A DNA stretch of 50,496 bases from Bacteroidetes bacterium UBA6161 (GCA_002422315.1 DIUJ01000020.1:16127-66622); one strand, 5' to 3'; counted from the first letter of the stretch, positions 25,542 through 32,731 are shown. Translations and numbers: made by a program. Notes: a model not told the origin generated them from the sequence alone.

Positions 25542-26222
25542 CTACAAAGAGTTTTTGTTAGTGCTATTTTGCTTGTAATTTTCAATGTAAATAATTTTAT
25601 TCATTGGAATGATTCCTAAGATGTTAGTGATATAAAACTTTCTTGCAGCAATAAAATGATCGTTTTCATACGTTTTCACATTTTTACCAGGCATGTAAAC
25701 AGGTTCTTCCCCGACATATAAACACTCAAATTCTAATTCATACAATGCAAATCTAATTTTTCTATCGTATTTTAACGTTGGATAATTTTTAGATACATTC
25801 TTTTTAATCTTATTATGATTTTTTCGGGGAATATTGAACTCAATAATATTTGAGTCCGTAATAGAGTGATTAAAAAGAGTGTCTAAAAACCAATTTCCAA
25901 CTATATTTATATCTAATGTATCTAATTGTTTTGCTAACACTCTACTTGCATATGCATTATATATAAAACTATCGTATGAATTCATAAAATCATCTAAATC
26001 AAGATGTACAAAATAAGGGCTTGGTTTATTATAACATATTACATTAAAATAGCCAGGAAGACAAACTTCTCTAGCTAACACTAATTTTTTTCTTTCTATC
26101 TTTATTGAATCTAATCCCTTCGAAAAATAAGAATCAGAATTAAAATTATTTTTTAAAACAGGGCTTCTATGGCAACTTATTTGTAGCAAATAATATAAAC
26201 TTATCAAGAAAAAGAAGTTCAT
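25542..26222 (-). CDS. Lipoprotein, unknown; first gene of the array
   Basis: The 226-residue product has a lipoprotein signal whose lipobox is LLQISC (Cys about 16 from the chosen start). The mature part is mixed alpha/beta with LDLDDFMNSYDSFIYNAYA and FALYELEFECLYVGEEPVYMPG. I do not recognise it. I place the start at the ATG at 26222 because the signal peptide begins there. The frame is open to 26354, and those 44 extra codons translate the neighbouring repeat element (MRMGLKDAKGKER...). The start is only 18 bp from that element, so the element probably holds the promoter or part of it. Confidence 0.55.
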   Translation of the reverse strand: MNFFFLISLYYLLQISCHRSPVLKNNFNSDSYFSKGLDSIKIERKKLVLAREVCLPGYFNVICYNKPSPYFVHLDLDDFMNSYDSFIYNAYASRVLAKQLDTLDINIVGNWFLDTLFNHSITDSNIIEFNIPRKNHNKIKKNVSKNYPTLKYDRKIRFALYELEFECLYVGEEPVYMPGKNVKTYENDHFIAARKFYITNILGIIPMNKIIYIENYKQNSTNKNSL

Positions 26223-26239
26223 ATGTTTCCTATTTATCC

Positions 26240-26446
26240 CCAGCTCTCGCTCGCATCTTGCGAGTGCCCCCCCGCACTCGCTCGCATCTTGCGAGTGACC
26301 TCTTTCTTTGCCTTTGGCATCTTTTAAACCCATTCTCATATTTATTAATTCCAAAAAATAACAACCACGAATTTATTCATTTTTCAAAGAAGAATAAAAA
26401 TTTATGTTTTATCACTTGCAAGATGCGAGCGAGTGCGGTCGAGAAA
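26240..26446 (-). repeat. Array element copy 1
   Basis: The left end has two tandem copies of the hairpin CTCGCATCTTGCGAG (26249-26263 and 26281-26295); the right end has its inverted form CTTGCAAGATGCGAGCGAG (26414-26432). On the minus strand the interior shows TTTG, 23 bp, TATTTTTTG (promoter-like) with an ATG-initiated frame MRMGLKDAKGKERGHSQDA. Tail GTGCGGTCGAGAAAA. The rest of 26223-26537 has no gene. Confidence 0.8.
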
Positions 26447-26537
26447 AAAATTCCAAGGGTTCTACCTCCTGTATTTTTTAATTTTTTTTAAAATTAAAAA
26501 CGCTAAGTAGACTAATGAGAGCCAATAAAATAAAAAC

Positions 26538-26966
26538 TTAAATAGTATCATTTCTTATTTGGTTTAGTTTTATTTGCGTCATTAACAACCAATACAGTAT
26601 AATCATTATAAAAATCCAGTCTTCGGGTATTGACAGATCAATTTTTTTCAAAACTTCAAAATTGAAATTATGAATTAAAGTCCAAGAACTAAGATTATCA
26701 AGATAATCTAAACCCAACATTATAATATGTATTACTATTATCATTAAGACAACAATTTCACTCCATTTTTTCTTTCTTACAAGCATTGAAAAAACAAACA
26801 TAACTTGAAGTGATTTTGAGAAAATGGTGTGTGGTAGTATATAATAAGACAAATAGAGATGTATTACCAATAATGGAAAAAGAACCAAGGATTGTATTTT
26901 TGACTTTTTCATGATGGTATTGCTTTTATTGTAATTATTCATCTTCAACTGTTTCAGTTGCTGCAT
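26538..26966 (-). CDS. Small integral membrane protein, unknown
   Basis: The product is up to 142 residues with four hydrophobic segments in the mature part: SLVLFPLLVIHLYLSYYIL, LQVMFVFSMLV, IVVLMIIVIHIIMLGLDYL and WIFIMIILYWLLM. A basic loop, RKKKW, lies between the second and third. No family is recognised. Three ATG codons (26966, 26942, 26912) are possible starts; the shortest begins MKKSKIQSLVLF and already contains all membrane segments. It lies between array element copies 1 and 2 and is transcribed away from copy 2. Confidence 0.5.
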   Translation of the reverse strand: MQQLKQLKMNNYNKSNTIMKKSKIQSLVLFPLLVIHLYLSYYILPHTIFSKSLQVMFVFSMLVRKKKWSEIVVLMIIVIHIIMLGLDYLDNLSSWTLIHNFNFEVLKKIDLSIPEDWIFIMIILYWLLMTQIKLNQIRNDTI

Positions 26967-27008
26967 TTATAGATGCAGATTTTTTTCGTTTTCATCTTTC
27001 CAACTCCC

Positions 27009-27196
27009 AGCTCTCGCTCGCATCTTGCGAGTGACCTCTTTCTTTGCCTTTGGCATCTTTTAAACCCATTCTCATATTTATTAATTCCAAAAAATACAAC
27101 CACGAATTTATTCATTTTTCAAAGAAGAATATGAATTTATTAAATACACCAAAGGTGGTATGCTAGCTAATTCGAAAGATGCGAGAGAAAACGGGT
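27009..27196 (-). repeat. Array element copy 2, tail type A
   Basis: It has an intact left hairpin and interior, with the minus-strand frame MRMGLKDAKGKERGHSQDAS closed by TGA shortly after. The right end differs from copies 1, 3 and 4: AATACACCAAAGGTGGTATG, then CGAAAGATGCGAGAGAAAAC. This second tail type recurs in copy 6. Confidence 0.8.
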
Positions 27197-27201
27197 GGAT
27201 A

Positions 27202-27741
27202 TTATTGTGGCCTTAAGTTTACAAATGGAAATATTCTGTTTGTCTGGTCTTTAAAAAACTCTGTTTTAAAAGACCACATAGTGTCCAAGTTTTTGTTTTC
27301 TAGTATATAACCACTTTGAAAAACATATGTTTTACCATTCCTAGGATAAAAAGAGTGATATATTATTCCTTTATCATGAAGATACATACCATTTGCGATT
27401 ATTTCAAAATTGTATTTTTCTTTTTTAGAGATAGTATATTCGGTCACGCAATGCTCTTCTTGCTGATAGCAAACCACATACGTAGAGTCCGCTTGAATTA
27501 ACAAGTCCTCAATTTTTAAAGGATTAAAAAAGGATCTATATCCAAGAAATAGTTTTTCAATCTTATATATAAATAAAAGCGAGTGATCTTTTTTTTCTTT
27601 AACATATAAAGTGTCATTGTATTTTTTTACATATAATGACATCCCATTCTTATATTCCACAACTTCCCTAAATACAAGCTTTTCTTTGTTGGCAGTACAC
27701 TGAATGCTGAGTAAACAAAAAAACATAATCAATAACTTCAT
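27202..27741 (-). CDS. Lipoprotein, unknown
   Basis: The 179-residue product has a lipoprotein signal peptide with lipobox LSIQC (Cys15). The mature part is beta-rich with evenly spaced strands (MSLYVKKYNDTLYVKEKKD, SLLFIYKIEKLF, TYVVCYQQEEHC, IIYHSFYPRNGKTYVFQSG). No family is recognised. It lies between element copies 2 and 3 and starts 35 bp from copy 3, which is oriented so that its internal promoter-like sequence would read into the gene. Base composition is very AT-rich, as throughout the array. Confidence 0.6.
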   Translation of the reverse strand: MKLLIMFFCLLSIQCTANKEKLVFREVVEYKNGMSLYVKKYNDTLYVKEKKDHSLLFIYKIEKLFLGYRSFFNPLKIEDLLIQADSTYVVCYQQEEHCVTEYTISKKEKYNFEIIANGMYLHDKGIIYHSFYPRNGKTYVFQSGYILENKNLDTMWSFKTEFFKDQTNRIFPFVNLRPQ

Positions 27742-27775
27742 GTACGAAATTTTAATGTACTTGGTATATCAATTC

Positions 27776-27978
27776 CCCGCTCTCGCTCGCATCTTGCGAG
27801 TAAACTCTTTCTTTGCCTCTGGCATCTCTTAAAACCATTCTCATATTTGTTTAATTCCAAAAAAATACAACCACGAATGTATTCATTTTTCAAAGAAGAA
27901 TAAGAATTTATGTTTTATCACTCGTAAGATGCTAGCGAGTGCGGGTAATGTTGGTGACATCACCATCATTAGCGAAAC
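27776..27978 (-). repeat. Array element copy 3 with REP tail
   Basis: Left hairpin at 27779-27801; right inverted end, with one substitution (GCTAGCGAG), at 27917-27940. The tail is the palindrome TGTTGGTGACATCACCATCA followed by TTAGCGAAA. The minus-strand frame reads MRMVLRDARGKERVYSQDAS. The rest of 27979-28068 holds the promoter of the next gene. Confidence 0.8.
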
Positions 27979-28032
27979 TTTATTGAGGGAAAGCTTTCAT
28001 TACGATCTCTCCGCCTAATACAGTTCTGAAAA

Positions 28033-28064
28033 TTGTGTGTTTCCCAACTTTTTTCCTACCTTCG
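28033..28064 (+). promoter_or_regulatory. Promoter for short open frame
   Basis: TTG, 21 bp, then TACCTTCG, a close variant of TAnnTTTG. The ATG at 28069 follows after 4 bp. Spacing and -7 sequence are almost repeated at 29171-29201. Confidence 0.5.
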
Positions 28065-28068
28065 CTTT

Positions 28069-28329
28069 ATGTTCCCTTTTCAAACAAATACCAGCTCCGT
28101 TCCGAATTCTTTTGGTAATCTTGCAAAACCCCAAATTTATGATTTGGTAGTTTTGCTGACCTCAACTAAGAGTCAGGGTGTAAAAGCGAGTGTTTCTAAG
28201 GGAAAGTATAGGAGTGATATTCAAAATCAAGAGATGGATGATGAAATTTACGGTAAGGGAACTCTTATTCGGCGGAGTATTAATAGCACGATACGAGATT
28301 GCAGTGAAGTAGATACATATCAGTTTTAA
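28069..28329 (+). CDS. Short protein, paralogous N-terminus with 29205-29357
   Basis: This is an 86-residue open frame beginning MFPFQTNTSSVPNSFGNL. A second frame at 29205 begins MLPFQKNTTQGPNTFGKL, and both sit just behind a near-identical TACCTTCG promoter. After about 20 residues the two diverge. The protein is polar, with no signal peptide or membrane segment. It ends 5 bp before the lipoprotein gene at 28335, so it could be a leader cistron for it. I do not recognise a family, and either frame could be a decayed remnant. Confidence 0.4.
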   Translation: MFPFQTNTSSVPNSFGNLAKPQIYDLVVLLTSTKSQGVKASVSKGKYRSDIQNQEMDDEIYGKGTLIRRSINSTIRDCSEVDTYQF

Positions 28330-28334
28330 AAGTT

Positions 28335-29027
28335 ATGAAAAACCTGGCACTTTTTTTCTTAATAACAGTTACCTCTTGTATGTCTAATCATTATAAAGGG
28401 GAGATAAAAAACACAGATACTTTTTTATTCTATAAGCACCAAATAACTTTTTTAAATGACAGTCAATATGCGCTAAATATATACCAATATTATAGGGCTG
28501 CTGTTGATGCTAAACCGATTGAGGTATTTTCTTCAAAAAATCTCTTTTCAATCAATGAAGACAGTACACTTCAGTTCAAACCAAGTAAATTAAAAAAAGA
28601 CTTATATACTATTGAATTACAAACAAAATCCTCTAAGTGTAAAAGTAAAAAAAATGTTAATTTAACTTTTGACTTTAACATAAATGATAAGTGTATATAT
28701 TTAGTTGCAAAGGATTCGGTATTAATTATCAAAGACAAACATTTTAGAGCTAATATTTTGAATACCGAAGAGTACATTTTGTTTGTAAATGGCGCTTTGC
28801 CCAAAAAACTCAAAACAAGTACAACTGAAAAATTAAATGTTTCTTTAATCCATTCAAATTATCCGAATTTCTCAACAGGTATAAAAAATCCTATAGATGA
28901 AAATTCAAAAGGTTTTATTCAAAAAGGAGTTTTGTACATAATTACAGATCTTAGTTTATATGTTTTTCACAAAACAGATTCTGACACTTTGATATTTGAA
29001 GAAACAAAAAGAGTTTCTAAGCCTTAA
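28335..29027 (+). CDS. Lipoprotein, unknown
   Basis: The 230-residue product has a lipoprotein signal peptide ending in TVTSC (Cys15). The mature part has a beta-rich first half (FLFYKHQITFLNDSQYALNIYQYY) and ends SLYVFHKTDSDTLIFEETKR. Two Cys lie in the middle (SSKCKSKK and NDKCIYLV). No family is recognised. It follows a short open frame by 5 bp on the same strand and lies between element copies 3 and 4. It is one of the few plus-strand genes in the array. Confidence 0.6.
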   Translation: MKNLALFFLITVTSCMSNHYKGEIKNTDTFLFYKHQITFLNDSQYALNIYQYYRAAVDAKPIEVFSSKNLFSINEDSTLQFKPSKLKKDLYTIELQTKSSKCKSKKNVNLTFDFNINDKCIYLVAKDSVLIIKDKHFRANILNTEEYILFVNGALPKKLKTSTTEKLNVSLIHSNYPNFSTGIKNPIDENSKGFIQKGVLYIITDLSLYVFHKTDSDTLIFEETKRVSKP

Positions 29028-29170
29028 AATAAATGATTCACACTTATTTCCCTTTTTTACACTATGTACTATAACATCAGGTTATTCTATTAAATGCATA
29101 AAAAAAGCAAACTCCTTTAAAATAAATATGCTAAAAATGTATAATGAAAACCAAATCTTCGTTCATGTTA

Positions 29171-29201
29171 TTGTATTCTCTAAACCTTTTCCCTACCTTC
29201 G
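29171..29201 (+). promoter_or_regulatory. Promoter for second short open frame
   Basis: TTG, 20 bp, then TACCTTCG. The ATG at 29205 is 4 bp downstream. It repeats the arrangement at 28033-28064. Confidence 0.5.
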
Positions 29202-29204
29202 CTT

Positions 29205-29357
29205 ATGCTTCCTTTCCAGAAAAATACTACTCAGGGACCAAACACTTTTGGGAAACTTGGTCTAAAAAGAGAAACTGCAGCAAAAGAATTCTTTATTTTA
29301 ATAGAAAAAAATCTAGAGGGAAAACAGAAGCACAAGTATTCAAAATGCATCAAATGA
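29205..29357 (+). CDS. Short 50-residue protein, paralogue of 28069-28329
   Basis: The frame begins MLPFQKNTTQGPNTFGKL and continues with a helical, charged stretch (KRETAAKEFFILIEKNLEG), ending in a basic tail. Its first 18 residues match the frame at 28069 at most positions, with conservative changes (F/L, T/K, S/T). It precedes the gene at 29425 by 67 bp. It could be a leader peptide or the remnant of a gene whose start region has been duplicated. No function can be assigned. Confidence 0.4.
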   Translation: MLPFQKNTTQGPNTFGKLGLKRETAAKEFFILIEKNLEGKQKHKYSKCIK

Positions 29358-29424
29358 AGAAAGAGGAAAAAACAGAAGAATCGCGACTAGTTGGAAGCCT
29401 ACTGAAAATAACTAAAGTACATTT

Positions 29425-30087
29425 ATGTTAAATTTATACACCCTTGTATTTGCCCTTTTTATTGCAACACCATTGTGTTATTCTAATATATTTTCCGATA
29501 AAACCATAGTTGATTCTACAACTCTTGGTATCAAACAATATAAAATAGGTGTTTCTGCCATTGGCGTAGATGTTGCATTGGAAGACGGATATTTAGTAGA
29601 TACCACTGAAAATCAAATCACTTATAATTATGAATTCATGATTTTCAAATGTATTACTTTTGATTCTGCTTTAAAAATAAAGTCAAGTTATAATATTAAA
29701 AATAAAATCCTGGAATTAAGGATATCAGATGATTTAATGAAATTGTGTGTTGAGATTGATAGTTTAGGAAATATTATAAGGGATTTTGTGGAAACAAATG
29801 TTGGATTATCAACTTTAGCGTTAAACTATGAATACTGTTCCGATAGTATTATAAAAATCGAATATATTCAAGATTGTTGTAGTTCAAAACTAAAACGCAA
29901 GTGCCAAAATACAGATACACTTTTACTAAACTTGAATGACTTTGAAAGCGATCCGTTCTATAGCGATATTTATACTATTAAAAACTTCGACCCAATAATA
30001 ATAAATCCAAAGAAAGTAAAGCTTGCTTTCTATTTTAGAAAGTCAGGTGAGTTGAATATAGTAGAAGAGACGTTTTTAAATAAATAG
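29425..30087 (+). CDS. Exported protein, unknown
   Basis: The 220-residue product has a signal peptide (MLNLYTLVFALFIATPLCYS) and a mixed mature part. Cys residues cluster in EYCSDS, QDCCSSK and RKCQNT, which suggests disulfides or a metal site. Strands such as YKIGVSAIGVDVALEDGYLV and KKVKLAFYFRKSGELNIVEE are visible. No family is recognised. It is on the plus strand between element copies 3 and 4. The 100 bp after it, up to copy 4, show no terminator. Confidence 0.55.
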   Translation: MLNLYTLVFALFIATPLCYSNIFSDKTIVDSTTLGIKQYKIGVSAIGVDVALEDGYLVDTTENQITYNYEFMIFKCITFDSALKIKSSYNIKNKILELRISDDLMKLCVEIDSLGNIIRDFVETNVGLSTLALNYEYCSDSIIKIEYIQDCCSSKLKRKCQNTDTLLLNLNDFESDPFYSDIYTIKNFDPIIINPKKVKLAFYFRKSGELNIVEETFLNK

Positions 30088-30193
30088 AATAACATAAGTA
30101 TCTGTTTGTTTAATCAATTAAGGAAAAAGAAAGTGGTATTTCAGATTTTCTGATTTGATATTTAACAAAATTCAATTCAGAATATTTCCAAAT

Positions 30194-30396
30194 CCCCGCT
30201 CTCGCTCGCATCTTGTGAGTGAGCCCTTTCTTTGCCTCTGGCATCTTTTAAAACCATTCTCATATTTATTTAATTCCAAAAAAATACAACTACGAATTTA
30301 TTCATTTTTCAAAGAAGAATAAGAATTTATGTTTTATCACTTGCAAGATGCGAGTGAGTGAGGGGAATGTAGTGAAAAAACCAACACTGGCGAAAT
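30194..30396 (-). repeat. Array element copy 4 with decayed REP tail
   Basis: Left hairpin with one substitution (CATCTTGTGAG), right inverted end CTTGCAAGATGCGAGTGAG. The tail AATGTAGTGAAAAAACCAAC and ACTGGCGAAA is a decayed form of the REP palindrome. The minus-strand frame reads MRMVLKDARGKERAHSQDAS. Apart from the promoter box below, 30397-30504 holds nothing else. Confidence 0.8.
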
Positions 30397-30470
30397 AAAT
30401 ACGAATTTACAAGATCGTGTTTATGATGCATTGTATTGTAAAAGGTTATAAATTTAACTTCAAAAAATCG

Positions 30471-30478
30471 TAACTTTG
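30471..30478 (+). promoter_or_regulatory. -7 box for the YoeB-type module
   Basis: TAACTTTG matches TAnnTTTG and lies 26 bp before the antitoxin ATG. No -33 TTG is found at normal spacing. Confidence 0.45.
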
Positions 30479-30504
30479 TAGTGCAAATTAAACTTTTATC
30501 CATT

Positions 30505-30729
30505 ATGAAAACCGAAGAAGTCATTATTGTTCATCCTCAAACCATAGAACAATTAAATGCAATTAAGGCGTTTATGAAGGCTCTTAAAATCAAGTTTGAG
30601 ATTTCTAAGGAAGAAACTTACAACCCTGAGTTTGTAGAAAAAATATTGGAGAGCAAAAAGCAAATTGATGAAGGAAAGTTTACCGAAGTAAAAGCGGAAA
30701 ATCTTAATTCCTTTATAGATAGCTTATGA
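30505..30729 (+). CDS. Antitoxin of a YoeB-type module
   Basis: The 74-residue product is acidic and helical, with an N-terminal strand (EEVIIVHPQTIEQLNAIKAF) and a disordered, charged C-terminal half that would wrap the toxin. It resembles the small Bacteroidota antitoxins annotated as DUF2683 or RelB-like. Its stop overlaps the toxin start by 4 bp (ATGA). I start it at the ATG at 30505; an in-frame GTG 24 bp upstream lies just behind the -7 box. The pair is flanked by element copies 4 and 5. Confidence 0.7.
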   Translation: MKTEEVIIVHPQTIEQLNAIKAFMKALKIKFEISKEETYNPEFVEKILESKKQIDEGKFTEVKAENLNSFIDSL

Positions 30730-30998
30730 GTAGCTATATCTTACGTTTTTCCGAACAAGCCAAAGAAGATATAAGACAGCACAAAAAATCAGGCAATAAA
30801 GCTGTTGTCAATAAAATAAGTTTATTTTTGGAAGAACTCACCAATCATCCTTTTATTGGTACTGGCAAACCTGAACCACTTAAACATTCTCTAACTGGCT
30901 GTTGGTCTCGCAGGATAAACCGTGAACACCGTTTAGTTTATGAGGTTTCAGAAACTGTAGTTTCTATACTATCTGCAAAAGGACATTATGAACAATAA
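30726..30998 (+). CDS. yoeB: YoeB/Txe family mRNA interferase toxin
   Basis: The 90-residue product has the YoeB pattern: ILRFSEQAKEDIRQHKKSGNK, then GTGKPEPLKHSLTGCWSRRI, NREHRLVYEV and the C-terminal AKGHYE. The Glu before PLKH, the Arg in the REHRLVYEV region and the final His correspond to the catalytic residues known for YoeB. These toxins cleave mRNA on the ribosome. It overlaps its antitoxin by 4 bp and ends 26 bp before element copy 5. Length is normal, so the gene is probably intact. Confidence 0.9.
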   Translation: MSSYILRFSEQAKEDIRQHKKSGNKAVVNKISLFLEELTNHPFIGTGKPEPLKHSLTGCWSRRINREHRLVYEVSETVVSILSAKGHYEQ

Positions 30999-31024
30999 TT
31001 GTATAAGACTTTTTGCTTAACTTA

Positions 31025-31283
31025 CAGCTCTCGCTCGCATCTTGCGAGTGAGCCCTTTCTTTGCCTCTGGCATCTTTTAAACCCATTCTCATATTTGTTT
31101 AATTAAAAAAAATACAACCACGAATTTATTCATTTTTCAAAGAAGAATAAGAATTTATCTTTTATCACTCGTAAAATGAGAGCGAGTGCGATCGAGAAAA
31201 TGTTGGTGATAACACCAACATTGGCGAAAATACACTAAAGGTGGTATGTTTGTTCACTCGTGAGCAGAGAGCAAAACGGTGAA
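31025..31283 (-). repeat. Array element copy 5 with both tail types
   Basis: Left hairpin at 31028-31050; the right end is decayed (CACTCGTAAAATGAGAGCGA). Tail B (GTGCGATCGAGAAAATG) leads to the palindrome TGTTGGTGATAACACCAACA and TTGGCGAAAA, after which a tail-A-like stretch follows (ATACACTAAAGGTGGTATG). The minus-strand frame reads MRMGLKDARGKERAHSQDAS. No gene is seen in 31284-31331. Confidence 0.75.
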
Positions 31284-31331
31284 CACATAAGTTACAAATC
31301 AATATAACTGAAATCATACCCAACAAAATAA

Positions 31332-31943
31332 TTAAATTGAATACGGTGGTAATTCTTTTATCAATACTTCTACTTTTTCTTGTGGAAAATAAGTATTAAT
31401 TACTTGTACGAATACATTCCTAGTTCCCAAATATGAAAAATCATAATAATCACTCACCTTTTCTCCCATTTCAATTAGCTTTTTCATTGTGACTTTTTCA
31501 GGCAAACTGTCTTTGTGTGTATAAAGCGTAACTATTTCTAAGTGTCTTACTTTTTCATACTCTACCTCTTCAAAATCCCATTCTAAACCTTTAAAGTACC
31601 TCCAAGGATGCAACTTGCTCCAATCGTAGAATCCAATATCTCCTGCATAATCTTTATTATTAGGAAAATTCTTAATGAAATTTATATTGCGCCCTATTAA
31701 TTTCCATGCATTTTTACCTTTCGTATTGGGATACCTTGTGATGTTCAATGGACCTAAGTAGATACCTGTTTCAACTATTTTTGTTACATCATTGCATATT
31801 TCATCATTATCAAAATAGTTATATACATAGGCTAAAAACTGACATGTGCCACTATCCGATGAATCTAACACTTCAACATAACCATAACCTAAATTATGTT
31901 CAAACGGAAATCTGAAAATATATCCTGATTTTTCGTCTACCAT
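31332..31943 (-). CDS. Cytoplasmic protein, possibly Imm26-like
   Basis: The 203-residue product has no signal peptide. It opens with GYIFRFPFEHNLGYGYVEVLD, which recalls the start of immunity protein 26 (a basic or aromatic residue, then FxxP and a GYG(x)V strand), and has a WKLIGR and FYDWSKLHPWRYFKG region. The resemblance is from memory and weak. If true, it would protect against a secreted toxin, but no toxin gene is in the window. Its ATG lies 6 bp after the stop of the lipoprotein gene upstream, so the two are one unit. Confidence 0.5.
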   Translation of the reverse strand: MVDEKSGYIFRFPFEHNLGYGYVEVLDSSDSGTCQFLAYVYNYFDNDEICNDVTKIVETGIYLGPLNITRYPNTKGKNAWKLIGRNINFIKNFPNNKDYAGDIGFYDWSKLHPWRYFKGLEWDFEEVEYEKVRHLEIVTLYTHKDSLPEKVTMKKLIEMGEKVSDYYDFSYLGTRNVFVQVINTYFPQEKVEVLIKELPPYSI

Positions 31944-31949
31944 AATTAA

Positions 31950-32327
31950 TTATTGAAATTTTATACTTCTAATTACATGACCACTTGAATCTGTAATTAA
32001 TTCCATTACTCCTCCTGTAACAAGAACGTTAGTATGATAGATTACATCGTCATAAGAGATGATGGGTATTTGTATTTTATTTGAAAATTGTAAATACCCT
32101 TTATTAGGAATCATTGATATTTTATTCATAGCATTATTTATACTAATTATTATTGTGTCTCTATCTTTTTCAAATGGCAGACAATACATGTATTTTAAAT
32201 TATTATCTATTGCAATGTACTTAATTGCTTCTTTATCATTTTTTAGTGTAAAATAAGCGTTTGCTTTTTTATTTATACACGCCTGCAGTATTAGTACCAA
32301 AGTAAGAAAAATCAGTGCTTTATTCAT
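31950..32327 (-). CDS. Lipoprotein, unknown
   Basis: This is a 125-residue protein with lipobox LILQAC (Cys16) and a small beta-rich mature part (AIKYIAIDNNLKYMYCLPF, KGYLQFSNKIQIPIISYDD, GVMELITDSSGHVIRSIKF). No family is recognised. I choose the ATG at 32327, where the signal peptide begins. The frame stays open to 32423, and those 32 codons translate element copy 6 (MRMVLRDARGNDRTHLQDAS), giving an alternative, longer product. The gene begins 11 bp from the element and precedes the Imm26-like gene. Confidence 0.55.
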   Translation of the reverse strand: MNKALIFLTLVLILQACINKKANAYFTLKNDKEAIKYIAIDNNLKYMYCLPFEKDRDTIIISINNAMNKISMIPNKGYLQFSNKIQIPIISYDDVIYHTNVLVTGGVMELITDSSGHVIRSIKFQ

Positions 32328-32337
32328 TGATTCATTT

Positions 32338-32634
32338 CCCCAGCTCTCGCTCGCATCTTGCAAGTGAGTTCTATCATTGCCTCTGGCATCTCTTAAAACC
32401 ATTCTCATATTTATTAATTCCAAAAAAATACAGCCACGAATTTATTCATTTTCAAAGAAGAATAAGAATTTATTAAATACACCAAAGGTGGTATGCTAGC
32501 TAAATCGAAAGATGCGAGCGAGAAAACGGGAATGTTGGTGACAACACCAACATTGGCGAATGTTTTATCACTCGCAAGATCAGAGCGAGTGCGGTCGAGA
32601 AATGTTGGTGATAACACCAACATTGGCGAAAATC
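32338..32634 (-). repeat. Array element copy 6, composite
   Basis: Left hairpin CTCGCATCTTGCAAG, then the usual interior. It next carries tail A (AATACACCAAAGGTGGTATG) with palindrome TGTTGGTGACAACACCAACA at 32532-32551, then a second right end (TTTTATCACTCGCAAGATC) with tail B and palindrome TGTTGGTGATAACACCAACA at 32603-32622. It looks like two element ends joined. The minus-strand frame reads MRMVLRDARGNDRTHLQDAS. 32635-32675 is AT-rich and holds nothing. Confidence 0.8.
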
Positions 32635-32675
32635 CTAAAAACAAAAAAATAAAGTTTCAAAAAAATTAAAATGTA

Positions 32676-32707
32676 TTGGTAAAATCTCCTAAGCTTGAGT
32701 AAATTTG
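32676..32707 (+). promoter_or_regulatory. Promoter of the aldehyde dehydrogenase gene
   Basis: TTG, 21 bp, then TAAATTTG, a full match to the consensus. The ATG at 32732 is 24 bp downstream. Confidence 0.65.
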
Positions 32708-32731
32708 TACATACCGAATCAAAGTATTACA

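Noticed and set aside
29144..29431. 95-residue plus-strand frame overlapping the short protein at 29205
   Set aside because: The frame at 29205 fits the promoter and the paralogue at 28069; the longer frame shares neither.
25491..32634. CRISPR array
   Set aside because: Repeats are about 200 bp, imperfect and 0.5-2.2 kb apart with genes between them. There are no short uniform spacers and no cas genes.
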